This document shows, piece by piece, positions 10,334-17,617 of a stretch of 64,000 bases of DNA. Origin of the DNA: Rhodovibrio salinarum DSM 9154 (GTDB lineage Bacteria > Pseudomonadota > Alphaproteobacteria > Kiloniellales > Rhodovibrionaceae); NCBI RefSeq assembly GCF_000515255.1, contig NZ_KI911559.1, positions 1,153,548 to 1,217,547 on the forward strand, written 5' to 3'. Within the stretch, counting starts at the first letter, position 1; the number at the start of each line of letters is the position of its first letter. The notes below the pieces were generated by a model. The model was not told where the DNA came from, ran no database searches, and saw only the letters and a list, made by a program, of their open reading frames with translations. Both the position numbers and the translations under genes were made by a program.

Positions 10334-11647
10334 CTACACCTTCACCCGTACGGCGATCCGGTGCATGGCGTTGTTCAGGTAACCCTTCGGGTTCCAGGCG
10401 ACAGTGAAGGGTTGCATCCGGCCCTTGTTGTCGGTCGCCCGCGCCCAGATCTCGTAGTAGCCCTTGGCCGGGAAACGCAGATGCGCGCGCCAACGCTGCC
10501 AGCTGTAGCGGTTGGGCGGACTCTCCAGCTCCGCCTTCTGCCAGGTCGCGCCGAAGTCGGTGGTGACGTGCATCTCCGTCACGTGTTCGTCGCCGGCCCA
10601 GGCATGACCGCGGACCTCCAGGCTGCGGTGGTCCACCGGCAGCGTGTGCCCGCTTCTGGGATAGGTGATCAGCGACTTTACGGGCATGGACTCGATGATC
10701 TGCATCGCCTCGTGCGGCACCTTCTCCCCCGGGGCGACCGGATAGCGCGGCGTGCGGTAGCTGGTCGGACCCATCTTCTGTCCGTCGTGGACGACATCGC
10801 GCAGCTGGATGCGGGTCAGCCACTTCTGCGAGGTGGAGCCTGGCCAGCCGGGCGCCACGATACGCAGCGGCGCGCCGTTCATGCGGTGGATCGGTTGGCC
10901 GTTCTGCTCGAAGGCGATCAGCGTGTGCGGGTCCATCGCTTTCCACATCGGCATGCCGCGCGACACCGCGTCCTTCGCCGGATCGCCGGAGAGGTGCTGG
11001 TCGGCGCCGTAGTGCGCGGTGTAGATCACCTCCGGCCTGACCCCTGCGGCGTTCAGCACGTCGCGCAGCCGCACGCCGGTCCACTCCGAATTGGCGATGG
11101 CGCCGACCGTCCACTGGTTGCCGCTGGCCGGCGGATTGAAGGCGGCGCGGCCGTTGCCGCCGCATTCCAGCTGCAGGGCGTAGCGCACCACCTCGAAGCG
11201 CTCGCGCAGATCGGCGATCGACAGCTCCATCGGCTGATTGACCAGTCCGTCGATCTTGAGCGTCCAGCCGTCGGCGTCGATCTTGGTAGGCGCAATGCCG
11301 TTGTTGCGCACGAAATGGCGCGCGGTCGGCGTGATGTCGTCGTCCAGCAGGTACGCCGGCGTTTCCGCGTTCAAAGGGCGGTCGTTCAGCACCCGCAGAC
11401 CGTCCTTGCCGGCGATCGTGAAGCCGGCGGTGTCTTCCGCCAGTGCGGCCGGGATCAGGCCGGCCGGCATGTTGCGATGAAACGGGATCGATGCCCCGAC
11501 GACCGCTCCCATCGCGGCCAGCCCCGCCCCGCGCAGAAAGCCACGCCGGTCGGCATGCGCCTTGCGACCGAAGATCAACTCGTCGGCGCCTTCCGGATCC
11601 TGCTGATAGAGTTCACACAGTCCACGTTCGCGTGTTTGACGCCGCAT
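10334..11647 (-). CDS. sorA: Sulfite-oxidase-family molybdopterin oxidoreductase (SorA/SoxC-like)
   Basis: 437 residues. Tat signal with twin arginine, DRRGFLRGAGLAAMGAVVG (about residues 33-51), so exported folded with its molybdenum cofactor. The sulfite-oxidase Moco domain contains the cofactor-ligating Cys in YALQLECGGNGRAAF (about residues 155-169) and ends in a Mo-co dimerisation domain (about 310-437). Paired with a monohaem cytochrome, the layout matches periplasmic sulfite dehydrogenase. SoxC would be expected with soxD and other sox genes, which are not here. Its promoter has a 16-bp ATTCA-N6-TGAAT palindrome. Sulfite as substrate is inferred. Confidence 0.87.
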   Translation of the reverse strand: MRRQTRERGLCELYQQDPEGADELIFGRKAHADRRGFLRGAGLAAMGAVVGASIPFHRNMPAGLIPAALAEDTAGFTIAGKDGLRVLNDRPLNAETPAYLLDDDITPTARHFVRNNGIAPTKIDADGWTLKIDGLVNQPMELSIADLRERFEVVRYALQLECGGNGRAAFNPPASGNQWTVGAIANSEWTGVRLRDVLNAAGVRPEVIYTAHYGADQHLSGDPAKDAVSRGMPMWKAMDPHTLIAFEQNGQPIHRMNGAPLRIVAPGWPGSTSQKWLTRIQLRDVVHDGQKMGPTSYRTPRYPVAPGEKVPHEAMQIIESMPVKSLITYPRSGHTLPVDHRSLEVRGHAWAGDEHVTEMHVTTDFGATWQKAELESPPNRYSWQRWRAHLRFPAKGYYEIWARATDNKGRMQPFTVAWNPKGYLNNAMHRIAVRVKV

Positions 11648-11690
11648 GGCATGCCTCCCCGGATGACCGAAGCCTTCGAGGGCTTCGGAT

Positions 11691-11706
11691 ATTCAATTAA
11701 TTGAAT
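11691..11706. promoter_or_regulatory. ATTC-N8-GAAT palindrome upstream of sorA-like gene
   Basis: Perfect 16-bp palindrome ATTCAATTAATTGAAT, 44-59 bp before the sorA-like start. It fits the ATTC-N8-GAAT pattern reported for the persulfide-responsive ArsR-family repressors SqrR/BigR. A second copy of the pattern lies at 14231-14246. Confidence 0.55.
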
Positions 11707-11841
11707 TGATCAGCGTGCGGCGATCAACCGGTCGCGTCAATAGACCGGTCTCGCGCTGCAGCACGGCGGAGGTTATCCAAACGGGGCCACGACGCGCCCG
11801 ATTTGTTTGGGTGGATCGATAGTCCAGCGGGCGCTTCTAAA

Positions 11842-11881
11842 CCCGTCGGCCGGGCACGCGTCTCGGAGCGTGCCTGACGGG
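11842..11881 (-). terminator. Hairpin after the ATP-grasp gene
   Basis: Two-part stem: CCCGTC (11842-11847) pairs with GACGGG (11876-11881), and the inner GGGCACGC pairs approximately with GCGTGCC. It begins 24 nt beyond the stop of the minus-strand ATP-grasp gene. No clear U-run. Confidence 0.5.
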
Positions 11882-11904
11882 CCGCTGCCGCGGTGCGGCA
11901 CACG

Positions 11905-13233
11905 TCACGTCACGCTGCTCGCCTCCTCGGGGTCCGGATGGCGGCGGTGCTTGGTCGGCTTGGCGAAGCGGAATTTCAGGCGCTTGCGGACCTGGGCGAA
12001 GTTGCGCAGCAGCTCCTGCTGGTTGGACGCGCCCATGAAGACGTCGGCGAGCTCGTAGGAGTAGGCGTCCTGGTCCTTCAGGTCGGAGAGCACCGTGCCC
12101 GGCTTGACCCGTACGTCGATCTCGCAGCCGGGGAAGTCGGCTTCGAGCTGCCGGATCGTGTCGGCGTCCGGCACACTGGTGACGCGGGCATCGCTGAACC
12201 GGCGGATGAAGAACTTGGCGGCGCAGTTGGCCTCGCCCTCGCGGCCGGTCCAGTGCGGCGCGCGGCCGATCGCCAGGTCGGTCATGATCTGGAAGTGCGG
12301 CACGCCGTGGACCTTCTCGAACAGGTCGGCGTGAGATTGCGACAGCCGCGGGTTGATCTCCAGCATGGAGAGCTTCTTGCGCTTCGGGTCCCAGAAGAAC
12401 TCCATGTTGAAGGTCGCGTTGTCGTAGCCGATGTGGCTCATGATCCGCTTGGCGACCGCCTCCATCCAGCGCTGCACCCGCCGGGGCAGGCGGGAAGGGT
12501 ACTGGTAGCGCTGGAAGGAGGAGCGGTTGGGCAGGCGGATCGAGTCCACCGTGCCGTAGATCTGCACGTCGCCCTCGTGGACGTAGCCTTCCAGCGTGCA
12601 CTGCCGGCCACCGATGATCTCCTCGGCGATGCAGAAGTGGCCGCCGACAGCCGCGACTTCCTCGGGCAGCTCGACCTTGTTGAGCAGCGCGTCGAACGGG
12701 TCGCCCAGCCGCCCGATCTCCTGCCGGATGATCTCGATCGCATGGTCGAAGTCCGCCTCCGAGTTGATCCGGAAGCCGAGCTGACTGGCGAAGCCCTTCA
12801 CCGGTTTGATCCAGAAGGGATAGTCCAGGGTGAGTTGGCTTTTCGGATCGTCGTGGAAGGGGTCGACCGCGCAGAAGTTCGGGATGTAGTCCGGGATCGC
12901 CTCGCGCTGGGCCAAGCGCGACCAGTATTTGTGCTCGCACTTCAACACGCTTTCCAGGCTCGGCCCCGGGAGGCCGAAGCGCTGGCAGATTTGCGGCACC
13001 AGCGAGGTGGTGGGGAAATCCCACCAGCCGATCACGCCGTCGCGCGGATCGGTCCTGTCCTGCAATCGCTGGCAGGCGGTTTCGAGCAGATCGTTGAAGT
13101 TGATCGTGTCCTGGCCCTTGACCTCCTCGTAGGCCATCAAAGGATGTACGCGCAGCCCTTCCGGCATGTCGATGCGCTGTAGCTTACTGCCGTTGAAATC
13201 GTCGAGGCCGACAACGTGGATGTGCTTGGTCAT
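11905..13233 (-). CDS. ATP-grasp domain protein of unknown substrate
   Basis: 442 residues. The central part has the ATP-grasp layout: substrate-side region to about residue 130, DYPFWIKPVKGFAS (lysine binding ATP phosphate, about residues 137-150), and the late metal-binding stretch FNMEFFWDPKRKKLSMLEINPRLSQSHADLF, whose E..N pair coordinates Mg. Such enzymes ligate a carboxylate to an amine or thiol through an acyl phosphate. The C-terminal quarter is basic (KRLKFRFAKPTKHRRHPDPEE). It is monocistronic and I cannot name its product. It is not a biotin carboxylase or a D-Ala ligase by length and motifs. Confidence 0.8.
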   Translation of the reverse strand: MTKHIHVVGLDDFNGSKLQRIDMPEGLRVHPLMAYEEVKGQDTINFNDLLETACQRLQDRTDPRDGVIGWWDFPTTSLVPQICQRFGLPGPSLESVLKCEHKYWSRLAQREAIPDYIPNFCAVDPFHDDPKSQLTLDYPFWIKPVKGFASQLGFRINSEADFDHAIEIIRQEIGRLGDPFDALLNKVELPEEVAAVGGHFCIAEEIIGGRQCTLEGYVHEGDVQIYGTVDSIRLPNRSSFQRYQYPSRLPRRVQRWMEAVAKRIMSHIGYDNATFNMEFFWDPKRKKLSMLEINPRLSQSHADLFEKVHGVPHFQIMTDLAIGRAPHWTGREGEANCAAKFFIRRFSDARVTSVPDADTIRQLEADFPGCEIDVRVKPGTVLSDLKDQDAYSYELADVFMGASNQQELLRNFAQVRKRLKFRFAKPTKHRRHPDPEEASSVT

Positions 13234-13371
13234 GGCCGTGCGCGGGCGTCCTTGTTCGGGAAGGGGGCGGACGGTTGCCGGGGAGAAGGCGCTGGGTCAA
13301 CCGCGCTGGTGCGACAGCGCCCGATTTTACCCTTCAGATCCCGTGTGAAACGGCCATCGACACGCTATAGC

Positions 13372-13534
13372 GCAGCATCGGTGATATCTGCGACCTGTGC
13401 CATCCCGATGCGTGCCGAAACGCCTCCACCATACGGGGTCTGGGAATGACCAGCTGGCAGATGGTCTAGAGGCGCTTGTCTCAGCGCACGCAAGAGAACG
13501 GGACGGTTCCCAGGTTGGGAGCCGCCCCGTTTTT
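13372..13534 (+). ncRNA. Candidate structured small RNA with intrinsic terminator
   Basis: The 330-bp gap 13234-13563 has no convincing protein gene but shows nested complementary arms: GCGTGC 13410-13415 / GCACGC 13486-13491, CGCCTC 13421-13426 / GAGGCG 13469-13474, ACCAT 13428-13432 / ATGGT 13461-13465, and GGTC 13437-13440 / GACC 13448-13451. A terminator hairpin with a T-run follows on the plus strand. A TATAGC (13366-13371) could be the -10 element, giving a transcript of roughly 160 nt. The 5' end is uncertain. It does not match the tmRNA, RNase P or SRP consensus that I know. Confidence 0.45.
13497..13534 (+). terminator. Rho-independent terminator (plus strand)
   Basis: Arms AACGGG...CGG...TCCCA and TGGGA...CCG...CCCGTT pair across a short loop and are followed by a five-T run (13530-13534). 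The T-run is only on the plus-strand side, where no CDS precedes it, supporting a non-coding transcript. Confidence 0.75.
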
Positions 13535-13563
13535 CGTGATTGCCCGGACTTGGGCATGCGCGC

Positions 13564-14184
13564 TCAGTTCGGGGTGAGCGGCTTGACGAAGGTGAAGGCG
13601 CCGCGTAGCTCGCCCAGCGCGAAGCCGGTGGCCGCGTCGGCTGGATAGCGCGCGTGGATCGCCTGCTGAACCTCCGGCGCCACATCGCTGCCGTGACAGG
13701 CGAGGCAGAGGTCCTGGGTGGGGATCGCCTTCATATAGTGCAGGTAGCGCCGGTTGCCTTCCTCGATGATGGCGGCACTTTCCATGTTCTTGAAGTCTTC
13801 GCCGGCGGCGTGGCGTTGCTGGAAGTCCATCAGCACCGCGCGTTCGCGCACGCTGGGGCTGTTGCGTGGGTTGCGCACCTTGAGTGCCGTGCGGCCGATG
13901 GCCCAGCCGCCCTGATCGGAGACGCTGCCCGCGATCGCCGGCGCAACCGCGCCACACACCCCGATCGCATGCGCCGGGCCGCCATCCTCGATCCCGTTCT
14001 GAAGCTCGCCCATCAGCCTGGTCGCGAAAGCTTTCATCAGGCCGCGGGCCTCTTGGAGTTCGGCCGCCGGCACGTCGCCGGTTGCCGCCGGCGCCTCATC
14101 GGCGCGGGCGCTTCCGGTCGGCAAGCCCGCAAGCGTAGCCATGGCCAGGGCTAGCGAAGCCGTGGTCAGCAGACGCTTCATCAT
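13564..14184 (-). CDS. Tll0287-like (DUF3365) periplasmic haem protein
   Basis: 206 residues. Sec signal peptide (MMKRLLTTASLALAMATLAGLPTGSARA) and a DUF3365/Tll0287-like domain. Typical family segments are seen: AIGVCGAVAPAIAG, GWAIGRTALKVRNPRNSPSVRERAVLMDFQ and the haem c motif CLACH near residues 165-169. Members are sensor- or cytochrome-like haem proteins of the periplasm or of sensor kinases; this one has no kinase part. Its promoter carries an ATTCA-N6-TGAAT repeat like that ahead of the sulfite dehydrogenase. Function unknown; redox or sulfur-stress sensing is inference. Confidence 0.85.
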   Translation of the reverse strand: MMKRLLTTASLALAMATLAGLPTGSARADEAPAATGDVPAAELQEARGLMKAFATRLMGELQNGIEDGGPAHAIGVCGAVAPAIAGSVSDQGGWAIGRTALKVRNPRNSPSVRERAVLMDFQQRHAAGEDFKNMESAAIIEEGNRRYLHYMKAIPTQDLCLACHGSDVAPEVQQAIHARYPADAATGFALGELRGAFTFVKPLTPN

Positions 14185-14230
14185 ATGACCCTCCCGAAGG
14201 GTTTGCGTATCAGAGTTTCGATGTTCTTAA

Positions 14231-14246
14231 ATTCACGAGTATGAAT
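14231..14246. promoter_or_regulatory. ATTC-N8-GAAT inverted repeat upstream of DUF3365 gene
   Basis: ATTCA CGAGTA TGAAT, 47-62 bp upstream of the DUF3365 start; same half-sites and spacing as 11691-11706. A further inverted repeat ATATCAG-N6-CTGATAT abuts it (14247-14266). Confidence 0.55.
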
Positions 14247-14342
14247 ATATCAGCAAAACCTGATATGCGACGCGGCGATTCGCCACGTCCGCCATCGGGA
14301 GAAGGATTTTGCGACCGGACGCGCGGGGCGTGCCACCTCAAG

Positions 14343-14720
14343 CTACAGCCGCTTGATCGCAACCCAGTACTGATTCGGGGTATTGGAGGTCAGCATGCGC
14401 ACCCGGATGTGGTCGGCGCGCGGGTCCATGTCGGTTTCGAACTCGAAATCGAGGGCCAGCCCGCCCTCCTGGATTCCTTCCTCAAACCGCCCGCGGAAGA
14501 AGGGATTGTCCATACAGGGCGCGATTTCGGTGAAGAAGTTGTGGTTGATCCGACGGGCGAAATCGATTTCCACGATTTCGCTTTCGATCCGGTTGTAGCC
14601 GACGATCCGTCCCGCGCTGTCCAGCTTAAGGATGCCGAATGGCAATGCATCGAGCTGTTCCTGGGGCATCGCGTCCAACCGAGTGGCCAGGTTTGGATCA
14701 CCGAAGTCGATCGCCGTCAT
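14343..14720 (-). CDS. pyp: Photoactive yellow protein (PYP) blue-light receptor
   Basis: 125 residues, the same length as Halorhodospira halophila PYP, and alignable without gaps over most of its length. Chromophore residues fall on the canonical numbers: Tyr42 (GYN), Glu46 (IES) and Cys69 in IAPCMDNP, which would bind p-coumaric acid as a thioester. Also kept are NFF (61-63), YW (118-119) and KR (123-124). Departures from the H. halophila protein: Val50 for Thr, Ile52 for Arg, Ser47 and Glu51 for Gly, Thr96 for Phe, Met98 for Tyr. AAGGAG lies 13 nt before the ATG, rather far. A CoA-ligase-like gene in the same cluster could activate the chromophore. No tyrosine ammonia lyase gene is in the window. 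Confidence 0.95.
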   Translation of the reverse strand: MTAIDFGDPNLATRLDAMPQEQLDALPFGILKLDSAGRIVGYNRIESEIVEIDFARRINHNFFTEIAPCMDNPFFRGRFEEGIQEGGLALDFEFETDMDPRADHIRVRMLTSNTPNQYWVAIKRL

Positions 14721-14842
14721 TTGGGAGTCCCGTCTCCTTAGCGTGCCCGTCGTCGACGCTGGTCTCAGCACCGACAGTCTAAGCCTCATAAAGGGAGGCT
14801 GTCGTTAAGGCATTAACTTAATTTAGTTTTCTGTACGTGACA

Positions 14843-15340
14843 TCAGCCGCTGTAGATCGCTCCGCCCAAGACCGCGCTCACTGTTTTGCCGTCTTCCGAC
14901 AGCGGGAGCAGCAGGCGTTCGAACTCGCCGACCGGTCCGCCGTCGTTGAAGTTATAGCGCATGTATTCCCGTGTCGGCCGGACCTGTTCGACGCAGGCTT
15001 GATAGCTCTTGAAGAAGCTGCCGGCGCCAGCATCGATCAGGGTCCCCGTGTAGCGCTGTCCGAGTTGCTGTTCCAACGCGCTCCCGACCATATGGAATTG
15101 GAAGCGCAACGGGTTGTACAGCACCTCGGCCAGGATCAGGTGCGGCAAATGTGAGGTCAGGTGACTTGGGTCGATGTCGCTGCGCCGTGGCATGTCGGCG
15201 TTCCCACGCTTGGCGCGCCAATAGTCCGCCAGATCGCGCAGAGCCGGCGTGCGCAACTTTCCGAATGTCTTCTCCAGGGTCACCAAGTCCAAAAAGTGAA
15301 GCTCTATCGTTGCTTGGAATAAGGGCCCGCGAGGAAGCAT
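14843..15340 (-). CDS. PAS_5-family protein in the PYP locus
   Basis: About 165 residues, forming one PAS_5-type domain (pfam07310-like). The hallmarks are LADYWRAKRGNADMPRRSDIDP (about residues 32-53), LPHLILAEVLYNPLRFQFHMVGSALEQQLGQRYTG, and the hydrophobic C-terminal strand. No output domain and no cysteine-lyase motif are seen. It lies between the CoA-ligase-like gene (103 nt gap) and pyp (122 nt gap), all on the minus strand. The start is uncertain: ATG 15340 or ATG 15424. Members of this family are usually of unknown function. Its place suggests a PYP partner or a second sensor; that is inference only. Confidence 0.72.
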   Translation of the reverse strand: MLPRGPLFQATIELHFLDLVTLEKTFGKLRTPALRDLADYWRAKRGNADMPRRSDIDPSHLTSHLPHLILAEVLYNPLRFQFHMVGSALEQQLGQRYTGTLIDAGAGSFFKSYQACVEQVRPTREYMRYNFNDGGPVGEFERLLLPLSEDGKTVSAVLGGAIYSG

Positions 15341-15443
15341 GGTTGCCCCAATGGCGCGCGATAGACGCCTACCACATTTTCTGTCAAAAATCAGTGTATA
15401 ACGGCTGGCAATGATCCAGGTCATAGCCCTGGAAGCCGGACGC

Positions 15444-16676
15444 CTAATGTGTGTCGAGCGGCCAGTCGGTTTCCTTGCCGAGCGCGTCGCGCGGAACAGT
15501 ATCCGAAACCGTGTAGGTGATCGGGCGTTCTGCCGGTTGCAGCGTCGTTTCCGCCCAGCGCCGGACGTCCCGGCGCAGCGCAAGGGCATCCGTGCCGCGC
15601 TCGGGGACCAGCAGCGCCTTCAGCCGGTTACCGCTGGGCCGTACGCGTGCGTCCTGAACGCCTGGACACCTGGCTAGTTTGCGCGCGATGGCATCGGGAT
15701 GCACCGTGACCCCGGCGACCGTCACCGCGCCGTCCAGGCGGCCAGTGGGGCACAGGTGCCGTGGTCCTTCCCAAACCAGCCTGTCGGGGGGCTGCACGCG
15801 TGCCCCGTCGCTGCTACGCACCAGGGTGCCGGGGGCGTCGTTTTCCGGCTGCCCGTCCCATGCCTCTGCGGTCGCCCAGGTCGCAAGCAGTTCGAAGGGA
15901 TGGTTGGGATCGTCGCGTAGGCCGATGCCGGCGGTCTCGCTCGACCCGTAAACCTCCACGATCCGGGCGAAGCCGGTTTCGTTGACCAGACCGCAGGCGG
16001 TTTCCGCGTCCAGCGGCGCGGCGGAGGAGGTGCCCGCGACACCTTTTGGCACGTCGGCCAGGGCTCGATGGAGGTAACGCCAGACCGCGGGCACCGCGAC
16101 CACGAGATCGCGTGGGGCCAGGTGCCGGCGAAGGGCGCCCGCGCCCTCGGCACTTAGGTCCAGGACGGGAACGCTGAGCGCGCGCGGCAGCAGCACGGTG
16201 AAGATGAAGCCATAGATATGATGGGCGGGCACCAGCGATACGATCCGACGCCGTCCGGGCAGGTGATCTGCGAGGACGCGTGCTTCCGCCCAGAGCTGTG
16301 CGGCCGAATGGACCACCCGCTTGGGATCGCCTTGGCTGCCGGAGGACGTGAATATGAACCGTTCGGGGCCCTGGGCCCAGCTTTCCGCAGCGAAATCCAC
16401 CCAGCTGCCGAGGTCCCGGCGCGCCAGCAGCAGGTCCTCCCGACCCAACCGGCGCAGATCGAACACATCCGCGACCCGTTCGGCAAGCTGCAGGCAGCCC
16501 AGGGAATCCGTGCCGAGGTCGGCCTCGTCCAGTCGGCGCGCCCGGCTCAGCGTCGCCAGCCGCGGCGCGCCGTCGGTAAACTGCTCGGGCGCATGGGCCA
16601 AGAGGCTTGCCAGCACGCGCCAAGCGTCGGTTTCATCGAGCGGAGGGCACGGCGGCAAAGGGGCGGTGTTGGACAT
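15444..16676 (-). CDS. pcl: AMP-forming acyl/aryl-CoA ligase, probable p-coumarate:CoA ligase of the PYP system
   Basis: 410 residues, a short member of the ANL adenylating family. P-loop-like motif FTSSGSQGDPKRVVHS (about residues 109-124), then RIVSLVPAHHIYGFIFTVLLPRAL, the YGSSETAG motif, PTGRLDG in the hinge region, and the catalytic Lys in RDALGKETDWP near the C-terminus. The position beside pyp suggests it makes p-coumaroyl-CoA for chromophore loading. The family also includes aryl-polyene and xanthomonadin-type ligases, so substrate needs proof. The N-terminus has an LGTDSL stretch resembling a carrier-protein motif. It starts only 34 nt after the purC stop. Confidence 0.75.
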   Translation of the reverse strand: MSNTAPLPPCPPLDETDAWRVLASLLAHAPEQFTDGAPRLATLSRARRLDEADLGTDSLGCLQLAERVADVFDLRRLGREDLLLARRDLGSWVDFAAESWAQGPERFIFTSSGSQGDPKRVVHSAAQLWAEARVLADHLPGRRRIVSLVPAHHIYGFIFTVLLPRALSVPVLDLSAEGAGALRRHLAPRDLVVAVPAVWRYLHRALADVPKGVAGTSSAAPLDAETACGLVNETGFARIVEVYGSSETAGIGLRDDPNHPFELLATWATAEAWDGQPENDAPGTLVRSSDGARVQPPDRLVWEGPRHLCPTGRLDGAVTVAGVTVHPDAIARKLARCPGVQDARVRPSGNRLKALLVPERGTDALALRRDVRRWAETTLQPAERPITYTVSDTVPRDALGKETDWPLDTH

Positions 16677-16710
16677 AGTCCCCAGCGGGCGAGAAGCAGC
16701 AGACCTCTCT

Positions 16711-17472
16711 CTATTGAACGGTCTTCGGCCCCTTCAAGTCCAGCGGCCCAGCTTCGGGCAGCACGCCCAGGCGCCGCGCGACCTCCTGATAGGCCTCCTC
16801 GACCCCGCCCATGTCTCGGCGGAAGCGGTCCTTGTCCATCCGCTCGCCGCTCTCGACGTCCCACAGCCGGCAGGAATCGGGGCTGATCTCGTCGGCGAGC
16901 ACGAGGCGCATCTCCTCGTCCTCCCACAGCCGACCGAACTCCAGCTTGAAGTCGACCAGCGTCAGCCCGCAACCGATGAACAGGCCCTGCAGGAAGTCGT
17001 TCACCCGCAGCGACATCTGCATCACTTCATCCAGATCCTGGGTCGCCGCCCAGCCCATGGCGGTGATGTGCTCTTCGGTGATCAGCGGGTCGTCCAGCTC
17101 ATCGGACTTGTAGTAATACTCGATGATCGAGCGGGGCAGGCGGCCGCCTTCCTCCAGCCCGAAGCGCTTGGCGAAAGATCCGGCGGCGACGTTGCGCACC
17201 ACCACCTCGATGGGCAGGATTTCGACTTCCCGGACCAGCTGCTCGCGCATGTTCAACCGGCGCATGAAGTGCGTGGGCACGCCGATGTCGTTCAACCGGC
17301 TCATGATGAACTCGCTGATCCGGTTGTTCAGCACGCCCTTACCGGTGATCGTGCCCGTCTTCTTGTTGTTGAAGGCGGTCGCGTCGTCCTTGAAGTACTG
17401 CACCACGGTGCCGGGTTCGGGCCCTTCGAACAGGACCTTGCCCTTGCCTTCGTAAATCCGTCTGCGTCGCAT
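16711..17472 (-). CDS. purC: Phosphoribosylaminoimidazole-succinocarboxamide synthase
   Basis: 253 residues, normal length for bacterial SAICAR synthase, which joins aspartate to CAIR in purine synthesis using ATP. Clear landmarks: [30 protein letters not shown] at the N-terminus (phosphate-binding GKGK), [29 protein letters not shown], and [12 protein letters not shown] with the Mg-binding acidic [14 protein letters not shown]-like segment. The downstream neighbour is the PYP-locus ligase. Confidence 0.96.
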   Translation of the reverse strand: MRRRRIYEGKGKVLFEGPEPGTVVQYFKDDATAFNNKKTGTITGKGVLNNRISEFIMSRLNDIGVPTHFMRRLNMREQLVREVEILPIEVVVRNVAAGSFAKRFGLEEGGRLPRSIIEYYYKSDELDDPLITEEHITAMGWAATQDLDEVMQMSLRVNDFLQGLFIGCGLTLVDFKLEFGRLWEDEEMRLVLADEISPDSCRLWDVESGERMDKDRFRRDMGGVEEAYQEVARRLGVLPEAGPLDLKGPKTVQ

Positions 17473-17617
17473 GCTCGCTCGCCTTCGCGCGTATCGCCGG
17501 CTGTGAAGATCCGGACCCGCCGCAACGGGCCTCCAGTCCCGCGGGTGCGGGGCGCCGGCCGGGAACGGCGTCCTATACCAACTCCCTGCCCGAGAGACAA
17601 ACTATGCGGTGGCCATC

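Noticed and set aside
15444-16676. Ligase as a fused acyl-carrier-protein plus adenylation enzyme
   Set aside because: The LGTDSL resemblance is real, but related short ligases have a similar N-terminus without a proven carrier domain, and the segment is too short for a certain ACP fold. Kept only as a low-score finding.
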